A stretch of 64,000 nt of DNA from Denticeps clupeoides (GCF_900700375.1 NC_041722.1:1302501-1366500); one strand, 5' to 3'; positions 46,158 through 58,897 are shown, counted from the first letter of the stretch. The notes: generated by a model not told the origin, from the letters alone. Program-made: numbers and translations.

Positions 46158-47149
46158 CCCAACAACAATTCATATTCTTATATTCAAATCTTACAGATGT
46201 GCATTTCATATTCAATAAGTGATTTTAAATAATTTAATAATTTAATAAGAGCAAACAGGAGTAAATGAAATGTAAAGGCATTCACCAGTGGCACTAAATC
46301 TGCTTGATAAGGGTCTCAGAAGATTAATGGTTGCAACAAATCAAACATTACTTCACTTATTATCAGGTTAATTGTAGAACAGAAAATGTCAATGTCCTGA
46401 CCATGACTACAAATTGATAAGAATAAATATATGCTTTCAATTATTATAGTAGCCCTGAGTGCTGGGTGGTTCTTGCATCAGAAATCTTTTGTGTAACTAT
46501 CCAAAACAACCAAATTCATATCAGGGTCACAGGTGTCAGAGCCCATCCTGGGTGGGGTGGCACACATTCCACTCACACAAACTGTTCCTCCTTGCCTATG
46601 TCAATCAATGCTGTACTGATACTAATGTGCATATGAACAGCTCTTTTAATCCCCTTTTGCTATTTGCATTGGTATCATAGTTAAAAATATTTTGTACCAA
46701 AGTGTACTTTTTTAGTTTAAACCAATTTAATCTAAAATGCATGACAGTGATGTGTGCATTTTCAGCTTTAAATGTGAAATGTGTCTACATTCCAATATTT
46801 GGTATGTTCGACTCAATATTTTTGGAATCGGTTGTATCTGACATATTTCCCTGCATGAAAGATGAATTCTAGTTGTAAAAAATATGCGCCACGAAGAGTG
46901 AAGTCCACTGTACCAATGGCAGCGGAGCTTGGCTGCGAAACAAGCCAATCAGCGCAGGTCCCTGAAATGCCCCGCCGTCGTCAGTGTCACCGCAGATTTG
47001 CAGATGACAGTCCCACAAAAAAAAATTGACATTGGGTGTAAAGACAAGTATTAGCGAGAAAAATGGTGTCCACGAGGTTTCCTTTTTGATTTGACGTGGT
47101 TAAAAAGTGTAATCTCTTCTCATATGCCGCATTAGGAAGGCTTTGGCAT

Positions 47150-47593
47150 CCTTTCTAATCCGTCGAACTTGCTTTTTATTTCTGTGTTTATGTTTGCGGT
47201 GCGTGGACCACAGTGGGTGTAGTGCCGGATGCGGGCGGGCGTAACACCTGTTACCGCTGCATCCGTCCAGCTGCCCGAAGTGCCAGAACGCGTCTCTGTC
47301 TTTCTCTCTCTCCCTGTCTGCCGCGCTGCTGCTTATGCGGACTAATCTCCGTCCAGAGCCGAGATAAAGCCGTTGACGTCCTGCCCGAGCACTAAGCCAG
47401 GCGGCTCTCTGCCACGCACAACATGGATGGGGAGGAATCCGCGATGACTAGAGGACTCTGAACCGACATTAACGCGCTTGTAGGTTCCAAAGCCTCCATC
47501 ACGCAGCACCATTTTAACTCACGACTCTCTTTTGCTCCAATTTCTAATAATATTAAGTAATAATAATACAAGCGGTACTGTTGGTCTGGCGAA
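47150..47593 (+). promoter_or_regulatory. CpG-rich 5' region of rgs9bp
   Basis: CpG-rich sequence from about 47200, including GCCGGATGCGGGCGGGCGTA, precedes the start codon and continues through the coding exon, in contrast to AT-rich flanks. Probable promoter and 5' UTR; no TATA box was evident. Confidence 0.5.
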
Positions 47594-48322
47594 ATGGGGA
47601 AAGACGAATGCAAAACCATGCTGGATGCTTTGAACAAAGTGACGGCGTGCTACAGGCACCTGGTCACGGCTCTGGGCAGCACCTCGGACTCCCAGAACCT
47701 TCGCGAGGAACTGCAGAAGACCCGCAGGAAGGCACAGGAGCTGGCCGTGGCCAATAGGACTAAACTGACCACTTTACTGAAAGACAAGAGCATCAGCAAG
47801 GACGACCGCGCAGAATATGAGCGCCTGTGGGTGCTGTTCTCCAGCAGCATGGAGCTCTTGGAGGTAGACATGAAAAGGTCCCTGGAGATCGGCCTGGATT
47901 TCCCCCTCAAAGTGCCAACAAGGCACCTGATTCAGACCGGAATGACCGGCAGCACAACTACCGTGGCCGCGCGAGCGATGAGCGTCCAAAACATGAAGTA
48001 TGAAGGCGACGCCAACATCGACACGGCGGACCTGAAGGACCTTGAGACCGACATCCTGCAGGTCGGCCAGATGGTGGAGGAGATGGAGATGAAGGTCCAG
48101 GTAGCGCCATGGGCGGTGGAGGCCAAGCAGGAGGCCGGAGCGGAGCTGAAATCCACAGTCAGCGTGGGAAACTCCTCCGTCGGGGTGATCTCCATCTGCG
48201 AAGAGGAGCCCAAGGAGGGAGATGACGGCGACGGGGGCATCATGAAGGCGTTCGCTGGGATTGTGTTCACTGTGGTTTTACTCATCGCTGGCATTTTAGG
48301 ATACCTAGTGATAAACCTTTAA
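47594..48322 (+). CDS. rgs9bp: Regulator of G-protein signaling 9-binding protein (R9AP)
   Basis: Membrane anchor for the RGS9-1/Gbeta5 complex that speeds transducin shut-off in photoreceptors; in the family it sits in disc membranes. Single exon of 242 codons, as in other vertebrates. The N-terminal helical region ([40 protein letters not shown]) is strongly conserved with human RGS9BP, as are [35 protein letters not shown] and [12 protein letters not shown]-terminal hydrophobic segment, about residues 218-241 ([20 protein letters not shown]), is the tail anchor. The start is fixed by the MxxxECK family beginning. The frame is intact and codon use is GC-rich compared with the flanks. A likely poly(A) signal is at 49033-49038. 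Confidence 0.97.
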   Translation: MGKDECKTMLDALNKVTACYRHLVTALGSTSDSQNLREELQKTRRKAQELAVANRTKLTTLLKDKSISKDDRAEYERLWVLFSSSMELLEVDMKRSLEIGLDFPLKVPTRHLIQTGMTGSTTTVAARAMSVQNMKYEGDANIDTADLKDLETDILQVGQMVEEMEMKVQVAPWAVEAKQEAGAELKSTVSVGNSSVGVISICEEEPKEGDDGDGGIMKAFAGIVFTVVLLIAGILGYLVINL

Positions 48323-49811
48323 AGAACTTGAACTTTAAAGAAAAAGGAAAACGCAAATATAGGTTTGACGGAGCCAAACTAGTCATAGCCAAGTTATAAA
48401 TTCATCAAACTGCATACTGTTCACATGGAAACAAACGCATTCTAAAGTGACATACAGTTTTATTACACGTATAGCGACGACCCTGCCTTTCCCTGCAATG
48501 TTATTGTAGCGGATGATTTCATTCAACTCGGACCACATCAAAATCCCGCGATTTCGGCGTGAAACGAGCAACCCTGGCCACGCTGGTCTAGATATGTTGG
48601 CCCGGCGGATTAAGATTTAAAATGATTTTAAAACCACAACGACAGTGATGGATGTTAAGAAGCAGTGTTAGTGGTCTGGACAGCATCAATATCGGCCGTA
48701 ATCCGAGTGGATTAGACAAATGCTGTGTGCATTAAATGTTCGCTTGGGCCCACGGATAAACAAGTACTGTAACATTTCGTGAGGATTCGATGATAGAAGA
48801 GGATCAGACGGTTCCTTTTCCAGAAGGATAAAGTATTTTCAACCTTATGTTTCAATAATGCACATCAATAAGTCACATTTCAACTGTTACACTTTATTAC
48901 TTGTCACTGCAAATGGCTATGACGCTCAGATTCTTTACTCCACTGTAATGAGCAAACAATCTGTATTTATTTCAGATGTTTGATTTGTAAATATAATTGT
49001 ATAATTGAAGTAAAATGTATTTATTATATACAAATAAATGCTTATTCAAGCATGTATTTTTTAAGATGTGTTACATGTATATTTACAGAAGTCTTGGAAA
49101 TCTATAGTCCTCTTATTCCCAAAGCCAAGTATAGACCCCTTAGGCTCCTAATGTGATTACATTTGAGAACTAAAGTGCTTTGCCTTGCAAGGATTCAGTG
49201 TTCAGACTTTTCTATTTTGACTGGTGATGAAGTGATCTATTGCCCCATTCTATTTAGTATGGTGACTTTAGTTATATATATAGGCAACAAAAATGTGTTT
49301 CTAAGCAGAATGGGGCAATTCATTTAATAATTTTTACTCATCAGTGTAAAATAATTTATTATATTTCTACATTGCAGAGTATAAATCTAACATGATACTA
49401 AAAATAAATACAAATTAATTAATGTGGTTTATGGAATCCTGATTGGACAATGGTAACTAATTAATGTTAATGTAATATTTGACTGAATACTTACAAAAAA
49501 ACCCATTTTGTTCCAAGTCTCATTTTATGTCATCCTGCAACAGAGTTGGCCTAAAACCAAAAATATAAAATGAAATTAATCCAGTTGTTGATCCAGAACA
49601 TGTTTGAAAATGACACAAAATAAACGTATTTGAGTATATTCTTCCTGGATATTTCTTGTTCTTATAACCCCCTCTGCAGGCAAATCCAACAGTACAAATA
49701 CCAACCAAAAATATTTATTTTATATTGTGTGTGGTGGTTTAATACTGCACTGTGGTTCTTTTTTCATAAAGAAAATACACAGAAATGTGAATAAATAATG
49801 AAGAACAATTA
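48323..49811 (+). other. rgs9bp 3' UTR and downstream flank
   Basis: The 3' UTR probably runs to about 49060 after AATAAA at 49033. Beyond that the sequence is AT-rich with no recognised feature. Confidence 0.5.
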
Positions 49812-50090
49812 CAGTGGGGCAAAAAATATTTAGCAGCCATCAATTGTGCAAAATGTCCCTATTAAAAATTGAGTAAGGTCTGTAATTTTCATCATAGGCA
49901 CACTTCAACTGTGAGAGACAGGATGTAAAAAATATCAAGGAAATCTCATTGCATGGTTTTTAAAGAATTTATTTATGTAATGGTGCAGAAATTAAGTATT
50001 TGGTCCATAGTAAAAGTTCACCTCAAAACATTTTTTAATGTAACCTTGGTTGACAATGACAGACAGCAAAACTACTTTTTTTCCCGACTG
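49812..50090. mobile_element. Short Tc1-type MITE
   Basis: Starts CAGTGGGGCAAAAAATATTT after TA and ends with the near-complement (TTTTTTCCCGACTG) before TA. The body (TCATCATAGGCACACTTCAA, AGTATTTGGTC) is that of a common non-autonomous fish Tc1 relative. About 280 bases, no coding. Confidence 0.8.
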
Positions 50091-50480
50091 TATTTAATGA
50101 AGTGATGTAATGTTTCATTTGCGTTTGAACTTAACATTAGTTTCATTTAAAATGAAAAACACAAGTCTGTCTTAACTACAGAATTGATAAAATGAATACA
50201 ATGTGCAAACAAACAAGGTTTTAAGTCGAATCCCAATGTGTGTGTATGTGTATGCACACCTTGATGTCAGCTGGAGCTGTGAACAGTAAACAGAAAAAAA
50301 CATTTATGGATAGCAAGTGAATGTAAAAATGAATCAATTTGACTGAAAACTAATTAAGAAAATGTCAAGTAAAAGCAATATGACAGACAGAATATGAGGC
50401 CACTGTCAGAAGATCTGAATGACCTAGATGGTGTACACTCTAATATACATATACATTGAAAAAACATAAATGTAAATATA

Positions 50481-51608
50481 CAGTCCCTGACAAAAGTCTT
50501 GTTGCTTATTTATTTTGTAGAAAAACTTGCTATTAACCTTTTAATTAATCAATTGGTGGGAGAAATTTACTGCAAATCCAAAAATATGTCAGCAAATTAA
50601 GTAGTGGTGCTGTGAGATCCAAATTTAATTTCTTGTATGACTTGCATGAGCTTGAAGGACTGCATCCATGCGGTCTGACAAGGATTTATACAATTTATTG
50701 ATAAAGTCATCAGGAATAGCAAAGAAAGCAGTCTTGCATGCCTCCCAGAGTTCATCAATATTCTTTGGTTTCGTCTTCCATGCTTCCTCTTTCATCCTAC
50801 CCCACACATGCTCAATGATGTTCATGTCTGGGTGGTAGTAGCCTAGTGGGTAACACACTCGCCTATGAACCAGAAGACCCAGGTTCAAATCCCACTCACA
50901 ACCATTGTGTCCCTGAGCAAGTCACTTAACCCTAAGTGACAGGGGCGACTGTCCCTGTAACTACTGTTTGTAAGTTGCTCTGGATAAAGGCGTCTGATAA
51001 ATGCTGTAAATGTAAATCTCTGGTGACTGGAGCATCTTGATCTTCTTCGCCTTGAGGAACTTTGATGTGGAGATGGAAGTATGTGATGGAACACCATCCT
51101 GTTGCAGAATGTGGCCTCTTTTATGGTTGGGAATATAAAAGGGTCTACCTGACCTGGGCTTGTCAAAAACGTCTCCACGTCTTTTTTTTAATCCTCTGTA
51201 CTTGACACTGAGACACACTGAAGGTGTCTGCCACATCAGCAGTGGATCTGGTCTTCAGCCTCTTGATAATCAACACTTTAGTCTCAGGGTGAATCTTAGG
51301 CATGCAGAGGTCTAGTTACAGTTGATGTGAAGGTCTAGTGAACTGGGGTTCTTTTTATACACACCTGAGACCTAACTTTAGTCACAGGTGAAGCTCGTAT
51401 GACAAGGCAACAACACTTAAGCCTTTGCCAAAACTGACTTCCATGGGCTTTAGCAAGCTTTGAATACTTTTTGACAGTTTCATTTTGCACTGAAACATTA
51501 TTACAAAAGCTGTTGGGAATAAAACTAACCATTTCTTGATTAGAAATATATTTCAGTGGCATTTGAGGTCAATTTGTACACAATCGACAAGACTTTTGTC
51601 AGGGACTG
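50481..51608 (-). mobile_element. Tc1-like transposon with a SINE inside
   Basis: Clear inverted ends: CAGTCCCTGACAAAAGTCTT at 50481 and AGACTTTTGTCAGGGACTG at the right end, both beside TA. The minus strand carries transposase pieces: HILQQDGVPSHTSIS near 51100 and NIIEHVWGRMKEEAWK near 50780. A forward SINE A (50833-51017) lies between them, in the SPD(x)N segment of the transposase. The N-terminal half is mostly lost. Confidence 0.9.
50833..51017 (+). repeat. tRNA-derived SINE, family A, nested in Tc1
   Basis: Head GTGGTAGTAGCCTAGTGGGT, box B-like GGTTCAAATCC, tail GCTCTGGATAAAGGCGTCTG ending in TGTAAATGTAA. The flanks ATGTCTGG and ATCTCTGG look like a slightly diverged target duplication. 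Confidence 0.9.
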
Positions 51609-52819
51609 TATATTCAGGTGCTTGTCTATTGAGTGATATGAAAACCAATTAACCTTTATGTACCTTTCTCTTTTTTCTCTTTCCACTGACATCTTGAATG
51701 AGATGGTTGCACTTTAGCAATATTTCAGTGGTGGTAACAAGTACAATTGTTGATGTGAGATTTAAAGTTCACATTAGGGTACAAAAGCCCACACAGTTTT
51801 GTTTTTTTTTAATAAGGACTTGCGCCAGAGGTTTCTGTTTCAATTTAAAAAAATTTTCACTTGGAATTTTTACTGTAAAAATCAACTCATCAACCATATC
51901 CTGAATAGATTAAAGTGTGTCAAAAGTTTTATTTTCATCATATGTCACCAGAAAAGTGAAGAATTGCAGTCGAAACTCACTTTTCACATAGACTCAAAAT
52001 AATTAAAGTATTGATAGTCTGGTTGTAATGATGTGGGGAAAGTTAAGGTATTAAACATTTATTTTACTTCATATATTATGTGTAATCCTTATAATTAATA
52101 TATGATTTAAAACTATATTTTAATTAGCCATCAAAAGAAGTAGTTAGAGTATACTCAAGTAATTACTTCCACAACAGGTCCACTACATACTTTGTGATTC
52201 GGTGGCAATCAAAGCAGTGTCCACATCGAGTTAGCAACATGTTGTTCTTTATTCAGCTCAATCACTAGTTTTAGTTTTTGTTTTGACCACACTTTGTTTG
52301 ATTTGTTCCATGTTTTTCGACCATACATTCTGTTTTCTTTTCCACTTTATTCTAAAGAAAGTGTGTGAAAAGATTGCATTTACTCCAAGCCATCTGCTCA
52401 CCAATCACAAGTATCCTGAAAACTAATTAATGCCATGATTGTGTATTGTGGAAGAAACATCATCTGTGCGACCAAATGGGAGAAACGGAAAAGGCAATAT
52501 AATAACAAGATGATCAGCCATGACTGGGGCCCATCGCTGGACAGCATCATAGCTCTCGCAATGTCCATTGATCGCCGCCTCACAGAACGGAACCAGGAAT
52601 GCTGATAGCACAGTGTGAGTGCCCAAGCTTTATCGCCCCCTCCCTGCCTTCAGCCACGCAGCTGGGCCCATGCAGCTGGGGCGCGTTAGGGATCCCCTCA
52701 GTGGAGGAGGGAGGAAGAAGAAGGGCTGTGTTTCTACTATGGTAGGCAGAACATCTTTGGTCGTGCAACTGTCTTCCCACAATCCATGACCTAGTGATAG
52801 ATCAGGGCACATGGGCATT
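51609..52819. other. Gene-free stretch
   Basis: AT-rich to about 52400, then more balanced sequence leading into a retroelement fragment. No gene, RNA or clear repeat was recognised. Confidence 0.5.
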
Positions 52820-53100
52820 TATACTCGCTCGGAAAACAAAGCCTTGGAGTGGAATTTATTTGCCTGTGGAATAACACAGCCTTTCACATCACCAGCTGGT
52901 GCACTATTTTTCTTTGTGGGGAAGAAGGACGGGAGCCTGAGGCCCTGCATTGACTCTCGGCACTTAAACAACGTCATGAAAAAGAATCGCTAACCCCTTC
53001 CACTCCTGAACTCAGCCTTCAGGGGCCCAGATCTCACCAAACTCGACCTCCGAAATGCTTATCATCTTGTTCGGATAAAAGAGGAAGACAAATGAAAGAC
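52820..53100 (+). mobile_element. Ty3/Gypsy reverse transcriptase fossil fragment
   Basis: Short, broken piece of an old Gypsy-family pol. The segment around [14 protein letters not shown] and the LTKLDLRNAYHLVRI-like stretch are typical of the N-terminal RT region. No LTRs were found beside it. Unrelated in detail to the whole element at 34172. Confidence 0.75.
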
Positions 53101-53420
53101 CATGTACAAGTGTTCTCCGTGTTGGTCCCTCGGTGGTGGAATGAACTTCCCCTCGAGGTCAGAACAGCTCAGTCACTGAGCACCTTCAAACGACAGCTCA
53201 AGACCTTCCGCTTTAAAGAATATTTAGATTAAATTTTAATTTGTAATTTTCTTGTTGTTGAACTTTGTGTACAGAATCTACAACAGAGTGAATAAAAAAG
53301 ATGTATTCATAGTTGGGGGTCCTAGTGAACCGGAATTGATCTCTTCATCGATGGTAACTTAAGCACGTTGTAAGTCGCTCTGGATAAGGGCATCTGCCAA
53401 ATGCCGTAAATGTAAATGTG
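53100..53420 (+). mobile_element. LINE 3' end (ORF2 C-terminus and tail)
   Basis: Encodes WNELPLEVRTAQSLSTFKRQ and then LKTFRFKEY, the usual ORF2 C-terminus of fish L2-type LINEs, then a stop and a short 3' UTR. It ends in GTCGCTCTGGATAAGGGCAT and AAATGCCGTAAATGTAA, the same tail as the family A SINEs. Confidence 0.75.
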
Positions 53421-53469
53421 TTACATACCGTCCAAATTGGGACTACTTAACCCAGGGACCAAAAGCAGA

Positions 53470-54410
53470 ACACCAAAGGCTTTAAGCCCAGACTGGAATG
53501 GCTCCATGATTCCATTTTTTCAAGAAACTTACTTGAATAAAAATAGTTTTCTCTAGAATTTTCGCAATGAATGGGAGTTTGGAAAAAGGTCTAAAATTTG
53601 AGTATAGTGAAGGGTCCAGGGCAGGTTGTTTTTAATAAGTGGTCATACTACCGCATGCTTAAGAGACTCAGGAACTATGCTGGGATCAAAGATGCTATTA
53701 ATTATATATAAAACCAAAGTTACTACAGTAGGAAGAAGTTCTTTTAAAAAGATGCGATGTTATGGCATCAGTTGGGAAACCCGAGAGATTAAGGGTCGCA
53801 ACATTTTCTGAAGTGAAAGGGACATGGATTTGAGATAATGGAAAGTGGCAGAGCTGGAAACAGGCACAGATGGATCATGAAAAGCTGATGGAATAATTGC
53901 TCTTGCTGTTATTACTTTGTTCTGAAAAACAGAAAAAAACAGAAAAAGAATTCTCACATGCCTAGGATGAAGCAAGCCAGTCGGTTAATATGGGGGCATT
54001 TAAAATGGTGTTTATAGTCTTATAAAGAACACGAGGCTTGTGTTGATTTGTATTAATAACATTATAGAGATGTTTTTTTTTTTTTTGATAGTGTTGCCAC
54101 CTTTCCCTCAATATGTCAAATGGTATCCGCAGTTTATCCCTTTCCTACCTGCGCTCCTGATTGTCCTACAGTAAGGTCTAGCAGCACGAGTTATGTAATT
54201 TAACCAGGCCTGGGGTGTGGGTTTAGGAAGCCAGATTTTCACTGGAGCTACTAGATTGAGGTTTTTATGAAATTGAGAGGGGTGCACACATGGTGTTACT
54301 ATCCTTAAAAACAGCTGAAAACTGAACAGGAGTGGATGGATTGAATATACAACATCTCCTTGCAGGAGCACATGGTTTAAAACTGACATGGGAGTGTGAT
54401 TTAAAATGAA
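53470..54410 (-). mobile_element. L2-like LINE ORF2 fragment
   Basis: On the minus strand, several broken frames read in order like the linker and early RT of a fish L2-type LINE. They are a TPQAWLNYITRAARPYCRTI stretch, HKPRVLYKTINTILNAPI, VSQLMP and IINSIFDPSIVPESLKHAVV. At least three frame changes. A decayed insertion without identified ends. Confidence 0.75.
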
Positions 54411-54541
54411 ACAGGGTATTTTGAATGACTAACGAGGAAGTAGTGGTGGCAGCCATAATAACAATACTACACAATACCAATGGAATGATTGCTGAACTTG
54501 AATTGAAATTATTAGATCTGTATGATATCCAGGAAATGGAG

Positions 54542-54718
54542 GGTGGTAGTGGCATAGTGGATAATACATTCGCCTATGAACCAGAAGACCCAGGTTCAAA
54601 TCCCACTTACTACCATTGTGTCCCTGAGCAAGACACTTAACCCCGAGTTGCTCCCTGTAACTACTGATTGGAAGTCGCTCTGGATAAGTGCGTCTGGTAA
54701 AAGCTGTAAATGTAAATA
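54542..54718 (+). repeat. tRNA-derived SINE, family A
   Basis: GGTGGTAGTGGCATAGTGGA head, GGTTCAAATCCCACTTACTA, and tail GTCGCTCTGGATAAGTGCGT to TGTAAATGTAAAT. Nearly full length. Confidence 0.9.
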
Positions 54719-55618
54719 CTGTAAATAATACACAATAGATGATTTTGTACAGTACTTGCTTTTCTAAATCTAAAACATACACCAATGCAGTATTATCTTT
54801 CAGTCACTTTAGAGTTGACCTGTGAACATCTTTGCCATGTGTTAGCTTTATTTTCTGCTGTGTGCCATCCTCATTTACACGGACTCTGATTCTTGCACAT
54901 CTACACTGATCTCATAAGTCTTACATTTATTATGCTACCAAAGACACTTACTAAGGGGTTACTAAGATATAATCTATTTATTTTTGGGATGTTTCTTTAT
55001 TACCAGTGGACTGGGCCTAGGGCATAGCAGGTTAAACATAAACAGTATAGTCAAAATTCCCAACATCATATACACATTTGGTTTTCAGGAGTTCAGTCAC
55101 CAGTGTGGCCCAATCAGAAATTACAATACATAGCAGTTTATGATTCTTCTACATATAGTTTACAGCAAAATACAGTAAAATCCAAGTAATGGATACCAGT
55201 TCACATCTGACAGGTTGAGCACTATGGGAGAGCAAAAGTTCTTGGCCCTTGAGGACTGTAAAGTGAAGAATACAGATTAGGTTATGACCAGAACAAATCA
55301 GGTGTGAAGAGACTGAATTGCCTTTAAAAAAACTCAAAACAAATCAACAAAATGGTGTCCCCTAAATTATACCACAGTTATTAGTTAGTCATAGCTATGA
55401 ATGCATCTCAATAAACAATATATCACTCAAATATCAGCACCTTGTTAAAATACCAAGCCACCTTATTACACTGCTAATTACATAGAGTGTGACCATCAAT
55501 GGTAGAATAAGAGATAAAATAAAAACCATGGGCACCCGTACTGATATCTCATGGCTCATACACTAGCTAGTGAATTTACATTATCAAAGTGAGAGGTGCA
55601 GCCAGGAGGGCTAGAAGA

Positions 55619-58575
55619 TCAGAGGTGGCTGTCGATATCGAATGGAGCTGCATGAGGTGCCAGGTGTCTGTACTTGGGTGTGATGTTGATGTGAATAGAG
55701 ACGGTGTAAGGGTCATGGAGAACCATACGGTGGATACTGGTCTTCGCCTTCTGCAACTCCTCAAGGCTTTTTTCTGTTGTCACACTAACATCACTCTCTC
55801 TGAAAAGGTCCACATTCTTGGGGTATAAACTGTCACCTGCATGCCAAGAAAACAAAATTTTAACACGAGTTATTCTCTGTTTACATTACATATGTATAAT
55901 CATCAAATAACTAGATAAACAGGACCTGGAAAAAACATCATCATCATCTCTTTTCTACAGTAATGCCTGCAGAGGGTACAAACTGTAAACATTGGTTAAC
56001 TCATTACATACAGTATAATATAGCATATTTTTCAGTCAATGCACAACACCTCTACATGCCTTTAAGACACAGAAACACTATGCTAACACTAAGGTTTTTC
56101 CTGTTTATTCATCTGCATGGTGTACCTGACAACAATATTAATCTCCCATTTTTTACTAGTCAACAATATATAATAGGGTGGGGGTAGCCTAGGGGTAACA
56201 CACTCGCCTATGAATCAGAAAACCCAGGTTCAAATCCCACTTACTACCATTGTGTCCCTGAGCAAGACACTTAACCCTAAGTTGCTACAGGTGGACTGTC
56301 CCTGTAAGTACTGATTGTAAGTTGCTCTGGATAAGGGTGTCTGATAAATGCTGTAAATGTAAATATTTATTACTGTCTAGCATAATAAAGCAAAACAAAG
56401 TGTGGCATCAGACAAAATAAAGAAAAAGGGCACTGAGCTTTTCTGAAAAATACAGCATCCAGGGAAAACATGATTGTAAGATAGCTATCAAATCATCTAA
56501 TGTAACAGCAGTTGTACAACCACTGATGCTAATGAAAGTCAAGTTTTATGACCTTCCCCCAAAAATTGGAACACTATAGTGAGGAAAAACCTCCTTTACA
56601 CATACTTTAATGATCAACATTAATGGGAAAAGTTAGCCTAAATCTGTTTTTTTGCCACTGTAGAATATGACTATGACTATTTTATATAAATACTGCTTCA
56701 CTAAGTTTAGTTCACAAACTCCACTGTTATCTTTTTTTGGTGAAAGTAGAGAAAATTATTACACAGGTTGAGAGAAAAAACAAACTTCTCATGTGACTAT
56801 CCACTTGCAAGTGTGTTATAATTGTTCTATACAGACCTGGTAACAGGGATATGAAGCCTTCTGATGATGAGAGTTGGACAGGTAACCACTGCTCACAGCC
56901 TTCTAAAGACCGCAGACAGGCAAAACTATGCAAGTCATGCAGCAGAGGAAACCGATACATGCGGCACATCTCGTAAAACTGTGGCGGTGCAATCCATATC
57001 TCTCTGGCTTGGAAACTGAGGATAGTTTCTAAGGGACTGGACCACTGAAAGAAGACAAATATTCAGACCTGTGAGATGTTTTCACATAAGGGTAAGCAAG
57101 CATTAAGCAAGCAATGGCCTGTAACCCCACCAAAGACGAAATTACAAATTTGTAACAAACACCTTATATTGGAAAAATTTAGAAGGCTACTAGAGGATTT
57201 CATTGTGCGCCTGCCACTACTTCTCTGCCAAAGGCTTTGCAATTATATAGAAATAAGTACAACCATGACATGTACTTACCCTGCACACGACCAAGGCATG
57301 TTAAACTGTTAATACATTATCTTTTTGAAGTCACTGATTAAATAAAATTAGAAATAAAATAAATTCAATCAAATTAGAAACTTAAAATTACAGCCTTGTC
57401 TCTTGCACTACAGCTGCTATGAACAGTTAATCTAGTCAACAACACAAATTGTAAAAATTACAGCAATTGGAAATGGGGGTAAATGGGCCAAAAATGAACA
57501 AGAACAAAATTGCAGAAACATGAGAAATTTGAACAAATAATTAAGGGATGGCTATTACTGTTTTGAACTAGAACTGAATGTTGTATAACTGGATAATGTC
57601 ACCCCTTTTTTAAATCAACAAAAAGGCACAGCTGGATAAAAAAGGGAACACATTATAGCACTAACACAAGCCAATTTAGTTCAAAATCAGATTATAACAT
57701 TAAATTGAATAAGTTGCGTGGTTGTTCAAATTATGATACAGTCAAAGCAAAGCATGTCAAGGAACAGTTGGCATTAAAAAGCTGACCTTAAAAGTGACAA
57801 TCTCCTTCTCATCTTGGACGGTGTGCGGCTTCTCCTCGAGACAGCAGATGAAGAAGGCGGTGTCGTACCTCCGCTGCTTCTCTTTCCGGCCGACAGGGGT
57901 CAGCCAATTTCCCCACTCGTACAATGCCCATATGTTGGGTAAGCACTCCAGCTCCCGACACATTCTGATAAAATTGCAGGGGTTCTCAATGACTGACAGC
58001 CTCCAGTGCATGAGTTCCTTTTCCTCCAACAGCCCGGCCAATGCTGTTAATTCGCCCGTATTTTGACCGCCGGCACTTTTATGTTGTGTGGTGTTAAATC
58101 CATTGAATGCTTGTTTGGGTACAACCAGCAATACGCCGGACTCTTCAAATGTCTCCCGAATGGCGCAGATCCGGAATGCAACCTCGCCCGGAACCGGGGA
58201 GCCCAGTTTCATTCTGTCGGTGGCGAAAATGGGTGGTCGCGTGCTGGGAGGCTGTTTTACTCTACCCAAGGCGAAATTTGGCGAGTGCCTAACGTCTTGA
58301 AAAAGATCCAGCCACTCACTGGAAAAGTCGGCAGCGTCCACGAGACCTCCAGGAAAGACATGTGCGTTGGGCATGAAGCCGCTCTTGCTGCTCCGCTGTA
58401 GTAAAAGCACCTCATAATCGAATTGGCAACTCGTGTCACTCCGATTCACCTTTGGGTTGGAGGCGTTTTTCGGGACGCCGCCGGTTTTCAGACTCTCCGC
58501 CGCCGCTGTGCGCTTTATTCCAGCAGCTAAAATCAGAGTTGCAGCTTCTCGCCAGTGCGCTAAAAAAGAGTTCAT
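55619..58575 (-). CDS. nudt19: Nudix hydrolase 19, peroxisomal CoA diphosphatase
   Basis: Hydrolyses CoA and acyl-CoAs to 3',5'-ADP and phosphopantetheine products in peroxisomes. Three exons on the minus strand: 58575-57787, 57044-56837 and 55836-55619 (stop), 404 residues. The start at 58575 gives MNSFLAHWREAATLILAAG, matching the W-R-x-A-A-x-x-x-L-A-A-G opening of NUDT19. The Nudix region includes HVFPGGLVDAAD (70-82) and the core REXXEEXG as RETFEESG (140-147). WLTPVGRKEKQRRYDTAFF and EIWIAPPQFYEM follow, as in human. The C-terminus is SHL, a plausible variant of the SRL peroxisomal targeting signal. Reading frame and splice sites are intact. RGS9BP and NUDT19 are neighbours in human 19q13.11, and here too, 7 kb apart. 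Confidence 0.95.
56178..56364 (+). repeat. tRNA-derived SINE, family A
   Basis: GGGGTAGCCTAGGGGTAACA head, GGTTCAAATCCCACTTACTA, tail GTTGCTCTGGATAAGGGTGT and TGTAAATGTAAAT. It lies in nudt19 intron 2. Confidence 0.9.
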
Positions 58576-58897
58576 CTTTTAAAATGTAAATTAAACTGTA
58601 CAGTCAATAAACTTTCTATTCAGTCTGACATTGTCAGCCTTCGTAGCGACCTTTGCCCCGGAACACAGCCATAACCCCTTTTCAAAATAAAAGTTCTTAG
58701 TGTGAATGGAATGGAAATAGTGCTATGGTGGCGAAATGTTATTAAAACTTTTTCTTTTACAGTTATTTGGGCTAATTAGTATGGATAAAAAACACTGGAC
58801 TTTGAAATTAGCCTTTGAATTTCAAACAATATTTTTTTCTGCCTTTGAAATTCAAACATTGAGTTTTTTTTTTTTTTTGTATTGAAACAATGTTTAC

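Larger units (their letters stand above)
42683..47130. other. Gene-free stretch upstream of rgs9bp
   Basis: Holds a family C repeat with SINE B debris (44010-44272) and the hairpin-forming microsatellite at 46074-46157. The remainder is AT-rich. No open frame with a recognisable domain was found. Confidence 0.6.

Noticed and set aside
47650-48294. Minus-strand open frames over rgs9bp
   Set aside because: Shadows of the GC-rich rgs9bp exon; no independent protein similarity.
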